Source: Pseudomonas persica (lineage in GTDB: Bacteria > Pseudomonadota > Gammaproteobacteria > Pseudomonadales > Pseudomonadaceae). From it: 64,000 nucleotides of DNA. The notes below the pieces were generated by a model that was given only the letters and a program-made list of their open reading frames with translations, had not been told where the DNA came from and ran no database searches. The position numbers and the translations under genes were made by a program. This document shows, one piece after another, positions 37,269-46,766 of this stretch (position 1 is the stretch's first letter; the number at the start of each line of letters is the position of its first letter). The stretch covers positions 367 through 64,366 of the forward strand of contig NZ_OLKL01000010.1 of assembly GCF_900291015.1 (NCBI RefSeq), in the 5' to 3' direction.

Positions 37269-37336
37269 GTACATACCTGAAATATTGGCCAAATAAGAGA
37301 AAGTGTATTTAATAGTTATAAACGTAACCTACATAA

Positions 37337-37349
37337 TGAATTTTATTCA
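37337..37349. promoter_or_regulatory. MetR-type box in the divergent promoter region
   Basis: TGAATTTTATTCA is an exact match to the MetR pattern TGAA-N5-TTCA and is extended to the palindrome ATGAAT-TTT-ATTCAT. It lies between the divergent binding-protein and homocysteine methyltransferase genes, 23 bases before the latter. Confidence 0.6.
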
Positions 37350-37371
37350 TAAGAACCTGCAGAGTAGTTAT

Positions 37372-38271
37372 ATGAAACAGCGAGCGATGGTGATTCTCGA
37401 CGGTGGTATGGGCCGTGAGCTGCAGCGCAGTGGGGCGCCGTTTCGTCAGCCCGAATGGTCGGCGCTGGCGCTGAGCGAGGCGCCCGAGGCGGTGGTTGGC
37501 GTACACGCAGCGTTCATTGCTGCCGGTGCCCAGGTCATCACCAGCAACAGTTATGCGGTGGTGCCGTTCCACATCGGCGAAGAGCGTTTTGCCAAGGAAG
37601 GGCGCCAACTGGCCAATATCGCAGGCCAGTTGGCGCGGCATGCCGCCGATAGCGGTGCGCACCCGGTCAGGGTGGCGGGCTCACTGCCGCCGCTGTTCGG
37701 CTCCTATCGCCCGGACCTGTTCCAGCCCGAGCGCGTCGAGGAGGTACTGACTCCGTTGCTGCAGGGCCTGGCCCCGCATGTCGACCTGTGGCTGGCGGAG
37801 ACCCAGAGTGCGATTGCCGAAGTGCGGGCCATCCACGCCCACCTGCCGCAAGACGGGAAGCCATTCTGGGTGTCGTTCACCTTGCAGGACGAGGACGTGG
37901 ACGAAACCCCGCGCCTGCGCTCCGGCGAGCCGGTGGCCGATGCCATTGAAGCTGTGGTCGGCCTGGGTGCGGCCGCAGTGCTGTTCAACTGCAGCCAGCC
38001 AGAGGTGATTGGTGCTGCGCTCGACGTCGCGCGCTCGGTGATCGAGCAACACAATGCCGACATCGCCATCGGCGCCTATGCCAACGCCTTCCCGCCGCAG
38101 CCCAAGGAGGCCACTGCCAACGATGGCCTGGATGAGTTGCGCGAAGACCTCGACCCGCCGGGCTACCTGGCCTGGGCCAATGACTGGCGCACCCGGGGGG
38201 CCAGCATGATCGGTGGCTGCTGTGGCATCGGCCCGGAGCACATTGCCGCGCTGAAACGCAATCTGGCGTGA
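37372..38271 (+). CDS. Homocysteine S-methyltransferase family protein
   Basis: 299 residues from the ATG at 37372 (MKQRAMVILDGGMG). A zinc-dependent TIM barrel that would move a methyl group from S-methylmethionine or a similar donor to homocysteine, giving methionine. Zinc ligands are a Cys in VLFNCSQPE (about 206-214) and the GGCCG pair near the C-terminus (about 282-286). The opening LDGGMGREL is typical of MmuM. It is divergent from an amino-acid ABC transporter across a MetR-type site, which supports a methionine role. Confidence 0.87.
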   Translation: MKQRAMVILDGGMGRELQRSGAPFRQPEWSALALSEAPEAVVGVHAAFIAAGAQVITSNSYAVVPFHIGEERFAKEGRQLANIAGQLARHAADSGAHPVRVAGSLPPLFGSYRPDLFQPERVEEVLTPLLQGLAPHVDLWLAETQSAIAEVRAIHAHLPQDGKPFWVSFTLQDEDVDETPRLRSGEPVADAIEAVVGLGAAAVLFNCSQPEVIGAALDVARSVIEQHNADIAIGAYANAFPPQPKEATANDGLDELREDLDPPGYLAWANDWRTRGASMIGGCCGIGPEHIAALKRNLA

Positions 38272-38393
38272 AGCCGGCAGGGGCTGGGCGGCTGCCGCGC
38301 CCGCCCGGTCCCCAGCCATTAAAAAAAACGCCACTCAGACCCGGATTCCATCGTTTTTCAGTCCCCCGCCATGTCCCTATAGTCCGCTGAAAG

Positions 38394-38408
38394 CCGATGC
38401 TGAATCGG
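38394..38408. promoter_or_regulatory. Inverted repeat upstream of the trans-sulfuration gene
   Basis: CCGAT-GCTGA-ATCGG, 32 bases before the start at 38440. Possible operator for one of the clustered LysR or Lrp regulators. Confidence 0.3.
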
Positions 38409-38439
38409 CGTACACAACTCAGCCGTGCGGGAACCGGAT

Positions 38440-39711
38440 ATGAACAACAACGAAAAGATCGAGGGCAATGCAGCGGCCGGTATCGGCACGCGAGTGGTGT
38501 GGAGCGGGGAGCAGGTCCAGCACCCGTACAACGCTACCCAGACCCCGATCGTGGTCAGTGCCGCCTACGGTTACAACGACATCGATGCCTGGTACGACGT
38601 GGCCCTGGGCAAGTTGCCGGGCTACATCTACAGCCGCATGAGCAACCCGACCGTCGCCACACTGGAAGCCAAGCTGTGCGAGTTGGAGCAGGCCGAGTCG
38701 GCCGTGGCCTTCAGCAGCGGCATGGCCGCCATCAGTGCGGTGCTGCATACCTTCCTCTGCACCGGCAAGCGCGTGGTGTCGACCCGCGACAGCTACGGTG
38801 GCACCAACAAGATCTTTGAGGAATTCCTGCCACGCATGGGCGTGCAGGTCTGCCTGTGCGACACCCTCGACACCGAGGCGCTGGAGCGCGAAATCGCCGC
38901 GGGCTGCGACCTGCTGTATCTGGAAACCCCTACCAACCCTACTTTGAAGGTGCTGGACATCCAGCGCCTGAGCGCTGCCGCTCGGCAAGTGGGCGCCGTG
39001 GTGGTGGCCGACAACACCTTCGCCACCCCGCTGAACCAGAACCCGCTGGCCCTTGGCGTGGATGTGGTGGTGCACAGTGCTACCAAGTTCCTGTCCGGGC
39101 ACGGTGACGTGCTGGGTGGCGTGGTCTGCGGTGCCGAGCCGTTGATGGCGCAGGTGCGTCACTACCGCGAGATCAATGGTGCCTCGCTGGATCCGTTTTC
39201 CGCTTACCTGATCATCCGCGGTATCAAGACCCTGGCCTTGCGCTTGCGCCAGCAGCAGGCCAGTGCCCAGGCCCTGGCGCATTACCTGACCACCGAACCG
39301 CTGGTGGAAGCAGTCAACTACCCGGGGTTGCCCGAGCACCCGGGCCATGCGATCGCCAAGGCGCAGATGCGTGGCTTCGGCGCCATCGTCAGCTTCGTGC
39401 TCAAGGGCGGCATGCCCACCGTGGCACGCCTGCTACCGCGCCTGAAGTACGCCCACCGGGCGGGCAACCTGGGCGCGGTAGAAACCATCTACGGCCCGGC
39501 ACGTACTACCAGCCATGTGGAAAACACCCTCGAAGAACGCCTGGCCCTGGGTATTTCCGAAGGGCTGGTGCGCGTTTCGGTGGGCATCGAAGACACCGAG
39601 GACCTGCTGGCAGACCTGGCACAGGCCTGTGCAGCGGTGCGCCAAGAGTTGGCCGCAGCAACGGAATTGCACGGTGACGCGTACACCGGCCTGACCGAGG
39701 TACAGGCCTGA
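38440..39711 (+). CDS. Cys/Met-metabolism PLP enzyme (cystathionine gamma-synthase or lyase type)
   Basis: 423 residues from the ATG at 38440. A fold-type I PLP enzyme: the cofactor Lys is in [11 protein letters not shown] (about 211-221), the PLP-contacting [13 protein letters not shown] segment is near 67-79, and the SSGMAA phosphate loop near 94-99. The family covers cystathionine synthase, cystathionine lyase and methionine gamma-lyase, and sequence inspection cannot separate them. It is first in a same-strand run with an amino-acid permease, so a degradative role is plausible. RidA at the end of the run would remove enamine products of a lyase. Confidence 0.87.
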   Translation: MNNNEKIEGNAAAGIGTRVVWSGEQVQHPYNATQTPIVVSAAYGYNDIDAWYDVALGKLPGYIYSRMSNPTVATLEAKLCELEQAESAVAFSSGMAAISAVLHTFLCTGKRVVSTRDSYGGTNKIFEEFLPRMGVQVCLCDTLDTEALEREIAAGCDLLYLETPTNPTLKVLDIQRLSAAARQVGAVVVADNTFATPLNQNPLALGVDVVVHSATKFLSGHGDVLGGVVCGAEPLMAQVRHYREINGASLDPFSAYLIIRGIKTLALRLRQQQASAQALAHYLTTEPLVEAVNYPGLPEHPGHAIAKAQMRGFGAIVSFVLKGGMPTVARLLPRLKYAHRAGNLGAVETIYGPARTTSHVENTLEERLALGISEGLVRVSVGIEDTEDLLADLAQACAAVRQELAAATELHGDAYTGLTEVQA

Positions 39712-39721
39712 GGCAGGCGCG

Positions 39722-39749
39722 TGGCACCCGCTCCTTGCGGTGGGTGCCA
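39722..39749 (+). repeat. Hairpin between the PLP enzyme and permease genes
   Basis: TGGCACCCGC / GCGGTGGGTGCCA, stem of about ten pairs with one bulge and no T-run. It could be a processing site or partial terminator. Confidence 0.5.
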
Positions 39750-39854
39750 GTTCATGAAGTCGAACAAAAACAATATGCAAGGCAATTCGCTTCGCTCTGC
39801 CAAGACGAGGTCGTTGCAACGTCCTTGCCCGCCAACTTTCATGAGAAAACCACA

Positions 39855-41294
39855 ATGTCCCTGCAGACAACTACAACGAGAAATGCTTCTGCGCATGGCT
39901 TCAAGCAGGATATGCAAACCCGTCATATCGTCATGCTGGCGCTGGGCGGCGTCATCGGTACCGGCCTGTTCCTGACGTCGGGCTACACCGTCAACCAGGC
40001 GGGGCCCTTGGGTGCGGTCATCGCCTACATCCTCGGCGCGATCATGGTCTATCTGGTGATGATGTGCCTGGGCGAACTGGCGGTACACATGCCGGAGGTC
40101 GGCTCGTTCAGCAGTTACGCCACGCGCTACATCGGGCCAGGCACCGGCTATATGGTGGCCTGGATGTACTGGCTGACCTGGACGGTGGCCATCGGCTCGG
40201 AATTCACCGCCGCCGGCATCCTGATGGTGCGCTGGTTCCCCGACACGCCCGTGTGGATCTGGAGTGCACTGTTCGGGTTGGCGGTGTTCATCAGCAATGT
40301 CATTTCGGTGCGGTCGTTTGCCGAAACCGAATTCTGGTTGTCACTGATCAAGGTGCTGGCAGTGATTGCCTTCCTGGTGGTGGGCGGCGGTGCGATCCTC
40401 GGGGTCTTCGAAATTACCCAGGCCCACAGTGTCGGGCTGGGCAACTTCACCCGCGAAGGGCTGTTCCCCACCGGCTTCTGGTCGATTGCCATGACCCTGC
40501 TGGCAGTGGCCTTCGCCTTCTCCGGTACCGAGCTGATCGGCATCGCCGCCGGCGAAACCCGCGACCCGGAAAAGAACGTGCCCAAGGCCATCCGTACCAC
40601 GGTGCTGCGCCTGGCGCTGTTCTTCGTCGGCACCATCTTCGTCCTTGCCACCTTGTTGCCGCGTGAACAGGCTGGCGTGGTGGAAAGCCCGTTCGTGATG
40701 GTCTTTGAAATGATCGGTATCCCCTACGCGGCGGACATCATGAACTTCGTGATCATCACTGCACTGCTGTCTGCAGCCAACTCCGGGCTTTACGCCGCCG
40801 CGCGCATGCTCTGGACTCTCAGTGACCAAGGCAACATGCCGCGCCGGTACGCCGCGCTGTCCCGTCGCGGCACGCCGTTCAATGCCATCGTCCTGAGCAT
40901 GGCTGGCGGCATGGCATCGCTGCTCAGCAGCGTATTTGCGCCCGATACCATCTACCTGGCGCTGGTGTCCATTTCCGGGCTGGCGGTGGTGGTGGTGTGG
41001 ATCAGCATCGCGGTCAGCCAGATGGCCTTCCGTCGTCACTACCTCGCCCATGGCGGCAAGCTCGAAGACCTGAAGTGCCGCGTGCGTGGCTACCCGTTCG
41101 TGCCCCTGGCAGCGATCCTCTGCTGCGTACTGGCCTGCGTCGGTATCGCCTTCGACCCGGCCCAGCGCGTGGCCCTGTACTTCGGTTTGCCGTTCATTGC
41201 CTGGTGCTACCTGGCGTACTGGCTGACCCGCAAATACCACCAGCGTCGTCCGCTACCGCTGGAGGCCGTGGCACCCGGTTCCGAGGCCGCCTGA
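39855..41294 (+). CDS. Amino-acid permease (APC family)
   Basis: 479 residues from the ATG at 39855 ([10 protein letters not shown]); the frame upstream has no suitable start. Twelve-span APC superfamily amino-acid:H+ symporter. The first span holds [13 protein letters not shown] (about 30-42), the classical unwound helix, followed by GPLGAV and GELAV. It imports an amino acid, and by context homoserine, threonine or a sulfur amino acid may be considered. It is encoded 143 bp after the PLP enzyme with a hairpin between. Confidence 0.9.
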   Translation: MSLQTTTTRNASAHGFKQDMQTRHIVMLALGGVIGTGLFLTSGYTVNQAGPLGAVIAYILGAIMVYLVMMCLGELAVHMPEVGSFSSYATRYIGPGTGYMVAWMYWLTWTVAIGSEFTAAGILMVRWFPDTPVWIWSALFGLAVFISNVISVRSFAETEFWLSLIKVLAVIAFLVVGGGAILGVFEITQAHSVGLGNFTREGLFPTGFWSIAMTLLAVAFAFSGTELIGIAAGETRDPEKNVPKAIRTTVLRLALFFVGTIFVLATLLPREQAGVVESPFVMVFEMIGIPYAADIMNFVIITALLSAANSGLYAAARMLWTLSDQGNMPRRYAALSRRGTPFNAIVLSMAGGMASLLSSVFAPDTIYLALVSISGLAVVVVWISIAVSQMAFRRHYLAHGGKLEDLKCRVRGYPFVPLAAILCCVLACVGIAFDPAQRVALYFGLPFIAWCYLAYWLTRKYHQRRPLPLEAVAPGSEAA

Positions 41295-41340
41295 GCGGAG
41301 TGATACTAGGCCACCGGAACGTTGCCATGAGAACCCGCCG

Positions 41341-42225
41341 ATGACCCAGAAAACCCTGCCTCCCTTGAACTGGCTGAGAGCCTTCGAAGTGTCGGCGCGT
41401 TACCTGAACTTCACCCACGCGGCAGAGGAACTGCACCTCACCCAGGGGGCCGTGAGCCAACAGATTCGCCACCTGGAGAGCCAGTTGGGCGTGGCGCTGT
41501 TCAAGCGCCTGCCCCGGGGGCTGGGGCTGACCGAAGAAGGGCAGTCGTACCTGCCGGTGGTGCAGGATGCGATAAGCCGACTGGCGGTAGGCACCAACGA
41601 AATCTTCGGGCAACGCCAGCGCCGGCCGCTGAAAGTGCGCGGCAGCCTGTCGTTCCTGCACTTCTGGCTGGCGCCCCGGCTGGCCGATTTTCGGCGTTCG
41701 CACCCACAGGTGGACATCCGCTACATCAGCAACCTGTGGGTCAAGGAACTGGATGCCGAGGACGACCTGGAAATCCGCTGGGGCAGCGGCCAGTGGGCCG
41801 GTGTGGAAGCGCAGCGCCTGACCCGCGACTTGTTGGTGCCGGTCTGCTCGCCTGCGCTGATCGCCGATTGCCCGTTGCGCGAGCCGCGCGACCTGGCCCG
41901 TTTTCCGCTGCTGCATGTGCTGGGTTACGAGGAGGGGTGGGGCTACTGGCTGGAGCGTGTCGGCGCCGATCAGGTCGACTCCTCCTGCGGCCTGCAGTTC
42001 GACACGCTGGTGGCGACCTTGCGCATGGCCGAGCTGGGGCTAGGGGTGGCGCTGGCACGCTCGTCGTTGGTCGAGGACTTGCTGCAGGAGGGGCGGCTGG
42101 TGGCGCCTTTTGCCCAGCGCATCGAGGCGAGCGAGTCGTTTTACCTGGTACGCGGTCTGGGTGAAGCGTTGTCCACGGATGCCCAAGCCTTCAGCCACTG
42201 GCTGGTGGCGATGGCCCACCGTTAA
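41341..42225 (+). CDS. LysR-family regulator, GcvA-like
   Basis: 294 residues. The N-terminal winged helix (residues 8-66) has NFTHAAEELHLTQGAVSQQIRHLE and GVALFKRLPRGL; an effector domain follows (about 95-290). The LNWLRAFEVSARYLNFT opening is typical of the GcvA branch. It lies 46 bp after the permease and 24 bp before the threonine-synthase-like gene, all on one strand, so it probably controls this cluster from within. Confidence 0.9.
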   Translation: MTQKTLPPLNWLRAFEVSARYLNFTHAAEELHLTQGAVSQQIRHLESQLGVALFKRLPRGLGLTEEGQSYLPVVQDAISRLAVGTNEIFGQRQRRPLKVRGSLSFLHFWLAPRLADFRRSHPQVDIRYISNLWVKELDAEDDLEIRWGSGQWAGVEAQRLTRDLLVPVCSPALIADCPLREPRDLARFPLLHVLGYEEGWGYWLERVGADQVDSSCGLQFDTLVATLRMAELGLGVALARSSLVEDLLQEGRLVAPFAQRIEASESFYLVRGLGEALSTDAQAFSHWLVAMAHR

Positions 42226-42249
42226 TCAAAATACTTACCTGGAGCACCG

Positions 42250-43638
42250 ATGCAGTACACATCCACGCGCGGCAACGAGATACGGGTTGATTTCCGCACG
42301 GCGCTGCTGTCCGGTTTGGCCGACGATGGCGGGCTTTATGTGCCGACTGCGGTGCCTGCATTCAGCCAACAGGAAATCGCCAGTTGGTCCTGGCTGCCGT
42401 TCGATGAACTGGCCTGGCGGGTGATGGCACCGTTTGTCGGCGATACTCTGGACGAGCCTACCCTCAGGGCGCTGGTCAGCGACAGCTATCGGGGGGTCAA
42501 GCACCGTGGCATCGCGCCACTGCAGCAGATTGGCCATAACGAATGGATCCTGCAGCTGTTCCATGGGCCTACCCGCTCCTCCAAGGACTTTGCCGCTCAG
42601 TTGCAGGCGCGGCTCATCCGCCATTTCCTGGGGGCCGATTGCGATCGGGTCATGCTGGTCGGTGCCAGCAACGGCGATACGGCCGTGGCAGCTATCGAGG
42701 CCTTGCGCCATTGCCCGACGGCACGCTTGCTGGCGCTGTATCCCAGTGCAGGGACGCCGGCAGACCGGGCGGCGGTGATGCGCAGTGCCGCGAGCGACAG
42801 CGTCAGCTGCGTGGCCGTGGATGGCAGCTTCGATGACTGCCAGTCGCTGGTGTCGGCGCTGCTGCGCGCATGGCCGTGCCCTGAACTGATTCCAGTCAGT
42901 TTCAACTCGACCAACTGGGTCGGTGTGCTGGCGCAGATCGTGTTCTATTTCCACGCGGCGCTGCAGTTGGGCGGGGGGATACGGCCGGTTGGCTTCAGCA
43001 TCCCCACAGCCAGTTTCGCCGAGATCTACGCGGGGTTCATTGCCCAGAAAATGGGCCTGCCGATCAACCAGATCATCGTCTCTACCAACCGCAACGATGC
43101 CTTGCACCGGTTCATCCACTGCAATCGCTACAGCCGTTGTTCAACCAGCCAGACCTTGTCGCCGGTCATGGACTTTTCGCTGTTCTCCAACCTGGAGCGC
43201 TTCGTCTGGGAGCTGTATGACCGCGACGGCGGGGCGACCAGGGCGCTGATGGAGCATTTCGAGGATTGTGGCGAGCTGAGCATCGGCAACCGCCAGTGGC
43301 TGCATGCACGCATGCTGTTCGACTCGTATGCCGTGGACGATGCGCTGATCCGCGAGGAAATCGTCACGCTGTTCCGCGAAACCGGCAGTGCGGTCGACCC
43401 TCATGCGGCAACCGGGGCTTTCGCCGGGCGCCTGCACCGGCGCAACATTGGCGCGCCCATCGTCACGCTGGGGCAGTTCGCCCCGGAAAAGTCCGCCGCG
43501 CTGCTGGCGGAACTGGGCGCCTGGCACGGTGAGGTGCCAGCCGGCGTCGTTGGCACCGCAGGCGGCGGGCCGCTGCTGGCGCCCGAGGACCTGGCGGGGG
43601 TTCATGAACTGCTGGCCCAGTTGCAGGCCAGGCGATGA
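42250..43638 (+). CDS. Threonine synthase-like PLP enzyme
   Basis: A 462-residue paralogue of ThrC. The opening YTSTRGN and FRTALLSGLADDGGLYVP match threonine synthase, and the cofactor Lys is K112 in FHGPTRSSKDFA. Usual ThrC has FHGPTLAFKD and GATSGDTG; here these read TRSSKD and GASNGDTA, so the active-site rim differs. True ThrC converts phosphohomoserine to threonine; this copy may act on a different substrate. The family-normal length argues against decay. It overlaps the Lrp gene by 4 bp. Confidence 0.82.
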   Translation: MQYTSTRGNEIRVDFRTALLSGLADDGGLYVPTAVPAFSQQEIASWSWLPFDELAWRVMAPFVGDTLDEPTLRALVSDSYRGVKHRGIAPLQQIGHNEWILQLFHGPTRSSKDFAAQLQARLIRHFLGADCDRVMLVGASNGDTAVAAIEALRHCPTARLLALYPSAGTPADRAAVMRSAASDSVSCVAVDGSFDDCQSLVSALLRAWPCPELIPVSFNSTNWVGVLAQIVFYFHAALQLGGGIRPVGFSIPTASFAEIYAGFIAQKMGLPINQIIVSTNRNDALHRFIHCNRYSRCSTSQTLSPVMDFSLFSNLERFVWELYDRDGGATRALMEHFEDCGELSIGNRQWLHARMLFDSYAVDDALIREEIVTLFRETGSAVDPHAATGAFAGRLHRRNIGAPIVTLGQFAPEKSAALLAELGAWHGEVPAGVVGTAGGGPLLAPEDLAGVHELLAQLQARR

Positions 43639-44072
43639 AGCGCATCCTCGACCCCCTGGACGAGCGCATTCTCGCCGAACTCACCGCCAATGCGCGTATC
43701 GCCCATGCCGAACTGGGGCTCAAGGTGAACCTGTCGCGCAATGCGGTACGCCAGCGCATCGAGCGTCTGGAGCGCGACGGGGCCATCCAGGGTTACACCC
43801 TGCGCATTGGTGAGGGGCGAAGGCCGACGTCGTTGATCAACGCGGTGATCTTCGTCTACCGCTATGACCGTATGCGCGGTGAGGCGGTGCTCGATGCGCT
43901 GCGCCAGATCCCCGAAGTGATCCAGTGCGAAGTGCTCAGTGGAGAGTTCGACCTGCTGCTGCGCGTCGAGGCCTCCAGCCCGGAGCGGGTGCATCACGTG
44001 TGGAAGGAAATCGCTGGCATGCCCGGGGTCGAGAACACGGTGACTTCGTTCGTCCTGGCCACGGTGATCTGA
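43635..44072 (+). CDS. Lrp/AsnC-family regulator
   Basis: 145 residues. N-terminal helix-turn-helix (about 6-55) with NARIAHAELGLKVNLSRNAVRQRIERLE, then the RAM/AsnC ligand domain (about 65-140). The domain includes PEVIQCEVLSGEFDLLLRVEA. Start overlaps the threonine-synthase-like stop (ATGA). Local Lrp proteins usually respond to the amino acid handled by adjacent genes. It lies at the 3' side of one transcription unit and just before the homoserine dehydrogenase unit. Confidence 0.92.
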   Translation: MKRILDPLDERILAELTANARIAHAELGLKVNLSRNAVRQRIERLERDGAIQGYTLRIGEGRRPTSLINAVIFVYRYDRMRGEAVLDALRQIPEVIQCEVLSGEFDLLLRVEASSPERVHHVWKEIAGMPGVENTVTSFVLATVI

Positions 44073-44106
44073 GCCACGTTTCTTGCGCCTGATGGCCATC
44101 GCCACG

Positions 44107-44142
44107 ACAACGCCGCCCGGGTTTGCGCCCAGGCGGCGTTGT
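44107..44142 (+). repeat. Hairpin after the Lrp gene
   Basis: ACAACGCCGCC / GGCGGCGTTGT with a 14-nt loop and no clear T-run. Probably a transcript end or stabilising stem. Confidence 0.6.
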
Positions 44143-44175
44143 GCATTCCGGGGGCGTTCAGGGGGGATCGGGCAC

Positions 44176-44223
44176 TGGCCAGATTGGCCAATAAATACAG
44201 CGGATTGCCATATTCAACTGGCA
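44176..44223. promoter_or_regulatory. Repeated TGGCCA and TGCCA-N8-TGGCA sites before the dehydrogenase gene
   Basis: TGGCCA occurs twice (44176-44181, 44185-44190) and an inverted repeat TGCCA..TGGCA lies at 44206-44223, all within 105 bp of the start at 44281. A candidate Lrp- or LysR-type control region. Confidence 0.4.
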
Positions 44224-44280
44224 TGGCACGGCTCTTAGGCTTGTCCTCATCGACCAATCGCCTGGAAAGGACAGCAAACC

Positions 44281-45324
44281 ATGACCGAATACAAGATCGC
44301 ACTCGTTGGCTTTGGCGGCGTGAACCGTGCCCTGGCCCAACTGATCGCCGAACGCAACGCGCGCTGGCAGCAAGAGCTGGGCTTTGGCCTGAAGATCGTG
44401 GGTGTCACCGACCTGTTCCTGGGCTCGGTAATCGACCGCGATGGCCTGGATGCCGCCATGCTGGCTGCGTTGCCCGCCCAGAAGGGGGCCTTGGCACAGA
44501 TCCCTCAGGGGTCGGCAGAGGCATTCAACGAGTCGGTGATCAAGCAGTCGGGCGCCGACATCATCGCCGAAGCCACCTTCACCAACCCCAAGGACGGCGA
44601 GCCGGCAGCCACTTTCTGCCGTTGGGCACTGGAAGCAGGCAAGCACGTGGTCACCACCAACAAGGGGCCGATTGCCTTGCATGCCCAGTCGCTCAAGGCC
44701 TTGGCCAAGGCCAATGGCGTGTCGTTCGAATACGAAGGCGCGGTGATGAGCGGCACGCCGGTGCTGCGCATGGCGCGCCAGACCCTGGCCGGTGCCGGCC
44801 TGGTGGGGTTCGAGGGCATCCTCAACGGCACCTCGAACTACGTGCTCACGCGCATGGAAGAGGGGCTTGGCTTCGCCGAAGCAGTGGCCCAGGCCCAGGC
44901 GCTTGGCTATGCCGAGGCAGACCCGACTGCTGATGTGGAAGGGCATGACGTGCGCCTGAAAGTGGTCATTCTTGCCAACGAGTTGCTCGGCGCCTGCCTG
45001 CAGGTGAGTGATGTTTCCTGCAGCGGTATCAGTGCCATCGACAGCGCAGCTATCCAGCAGGCCCAGGCAACGGGCCAGCGCTGGAAACTGATCGGCAGTG
45101 CCAGCCGTGAAACCGGTGGCTCGGTGCGTGCCAGCGTCGAAGCGCGCCTGTTACCCGGCAACCACCCTCTGGCGGGTATTTCCGGTGCCACCAATGCGGT
45201 TGCGTTCAACACCGAACTGCTGGGCGCGGTGACCGTGTCCGGCCCAGGTGCGGGACGTGTCGAAACGGCATTCGCCCTGCTGTCGGATATCGTCGCCATC
45301 CACACAGCTGGCCGTTCGGCCTGA
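44281..45324 (+). CDS. Homoserine dehydrogenase, short form without ACT domain
   Basis: 347 residues. N-terminal Rossmann part with ALVGFGGVNRALA (about 7-19); the VVTTNKGPIA segment (about 122-131) and GILNGTSNYVLT (about 180-191) carry catalytic and substrate residues; GYAEADPTADVEGHD (about 210-224) closes the homoserine site. The C-terminal ACT regulatory domain of biosynthetic Hom (about 430 residues) is absent, so it would escape threonine feedback. This fits oxidation of homoserine to aspartate semialdehyde. Followed 12 bp later by an aldehyde dehydrogenase gene. Confidence 0.88.
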   Translation: MTEYKIALVGFGGVNRALAQLIAERNARWQQELGFGLKIVGVTDLFLGSVIDRDGLDAAMLAALPAQKGALAQIPQGSAEAFNESVIKQSGADIIAEATFTNPKDGEPAATFCRWALEAGKHVVTTNKGPIALHAQSLKALAKANGVSFEYEGAVMSGTPVLRMARQTLAGAGLVGFEGILNGTSNYVLTRMEEGLGFAEAVAQAQALGYAEADPTADVEGHDVRLKVVILANELLGACLQVSDVSCSGISAIDSAAIQQAQATGQRWKLIGSASRETGGSVRASVEARLLPGNHPLAGISGATNAVAFNTELLGAVTVSGPGAGRVETAFALLSDIVAIHTAGRSA

Positions 45325-45336
45325 GGAGCACCGTTC

Positions 45337-46755
45337 ATGAGCCTGACTTCCGTGTCCCGGGTAGCTTTTCAGCAACCTGCCCTGATCGATGTATACAGCC
45401 CCTTCGACGGTAGCCTGGTCGGCAGCGTCGCCAATCTCACGGCCGATGCCGTGCCTGGCCTGCTCGCCCGTGCCCGCCAGGGCGTGCGCGAAAGTGCCGC
45501 GCTGCCCCGGCATCGACGCGCCAGCATTCTCGAACAGGCCGCCCGTCTGATCGAGCGCGATGCCGCAGATTTTGCCGGCCTGATTGTCGATGAAGCGGGC
45601 AAGACCCTGCGCCAGGCCGAGAAGGAGGTGAAGCGTTGCATCAACACGCTCAAGCTGTCCGCCGAGGAAGCGCGGCGCAACGCCGGTGAAGTGGTGCCTT
45701 TCGATGCCTATGAAGGCTCCGAATCGCGCCAGGGCTGGTTCACCCGCGAGCCGCTGGGGCTGATCCTGGCCATCACCCCGTACAACGACCCGCTCAACCT
45801 GGTGGCACACAAGCTGGGGCCGGCCATTGCCGGCGGCAACGCGGTTATTCTCAAACCCTCGGAGCTGGCCCCGCTCTCGGCGCTGAAACTGGTTCAGTAC
45901 CTCACCGCTGCTGGGCTGCCGGAAGCCGTTGTCAGCGTTGCCACCGGAGGCGCCGAACTGGGCAAGGCCCTGGTCGCCGTGCGCGAAGTGCGGATGATCT
46001 CCTTCACTGGCGGCTTCGCCACGGGCGAGCAGATCGCGCATGGCGCCGGCCTGAAAAAGCTGGCCATGGACCTGGGCGGCAACGCCCCGGTACTGGTACT
46101 TAAAGACTGCGACCTCGAAGCCACTGTCGAGTCGTGTGTGTCGGGGGCGTTCTGGGCCGCCGGGCAGAACTGCATCGGCACTCAGCGCATCCTGGTGGAC
46201 GCCTCGATCTACGAAGCGTTTCGCCAGCGCTTCGTGGCCTTGACCCAGGCTATGGTGCTGGGCGACCCAGGCCAACGCGATACCGACATGGGGCCGATGA
46301 TCAGCGAAGCCGCTGCGCGGCAGATCGAAGAACGCGTCAACCAGGCCCTGCAAGGTGGCGCCCGCCTGCTTTGCGGCCACAAGCGCCAAGGGGCCAGCTA
46401 TGCGCCGACGGTGCTGGAAGGTGTTGACCATGCCAGCCGGCTGTGGCGTGAAGAGGTATTCGCACCGGTGGTGATGCTGGCGCCCTTCGAGGATATCGAG
46501 CAAGCCATAGCACTGGCCAATGCGCCGGAGTACAGCCTGCATGCCGGCGTGTTCACCCGTGACTTGTCCTTGGCGCTGAGCCTGGCCAAGCGCATAGAGG
46601 CCGGTGGCGTGATGATCAACGACTCGTCCGACTACCGCTTCGACGCCATGCCGTTCGGTGGTTCCAAGTATGGCAGCCTCGGGCGCGAGGGGGTGCGGTT
46701 CGCCTACGAGGACATGACCCAGCCCAAGGTCGTCTGTCTCAACCAGTTGGGTTAA
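45337..46755 (+). CDS. NAD(P)-dependent aldehyde dehydrogenase
   Basis: 472 residues of the ALDH superfamily. The catalytic Cys is in [11 protein letters not shown] (about 270-280). NAD-binding segments [18 protein letters not shown] (about 147-164) and [12 protein letters not shown] are present. The usual Glu of the LELGG motif is Asp here (AMDLGGNAP, about 246), an unusual but not unknown change. It follows the homoserine dehydrogenase gene by 12 bp, so aspartate semialdehyde or another amino-aldehyde is a reasonable substrate. Followed 11 bp later by a RidA gene. Confidence 0.88.
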   Translation: MSLTSVSRVAFQQPALIDVYSPFDGSLVGSVANLTADAVPGLLARARQGVRESAALPRHRRASILEQAARLIERDAADFAGLIVDEAGKTLRQAEKEVKRCINTLKLSAEEARRNAGEVVPFDAYEGSESRQGWFTREPLGLILAITPYNDPLNLVAHKLGPAIAGGNAVILKPSELAPLSALKLVQYLTAAGLPEAVVSVATGGAELGKALVAVREVRMISFTGGFATGEQIAHGAGLKKLAMDLGGNAPVLVLKDCDLEATVESCVSGAFWAAGQNCIGTQRILVDASIYEAFRQRFVALTQAMVLGDPGQRDTDMGPMISEAAARQIEERVNQALQGGARLLCGHKRQGASYAPTVLEGVDHASRLWREEVFAPVVMLAPFEDIEQAIALANAPEYSLHAGVFTRDLSLALSLAKRIEAGGVMINDSSDYRFDAMPFGGSKYGSLGREGVRFAYEDMTQPKVVCLNQLG

Positions 46756-46766
46756 GGGGAGGAACC

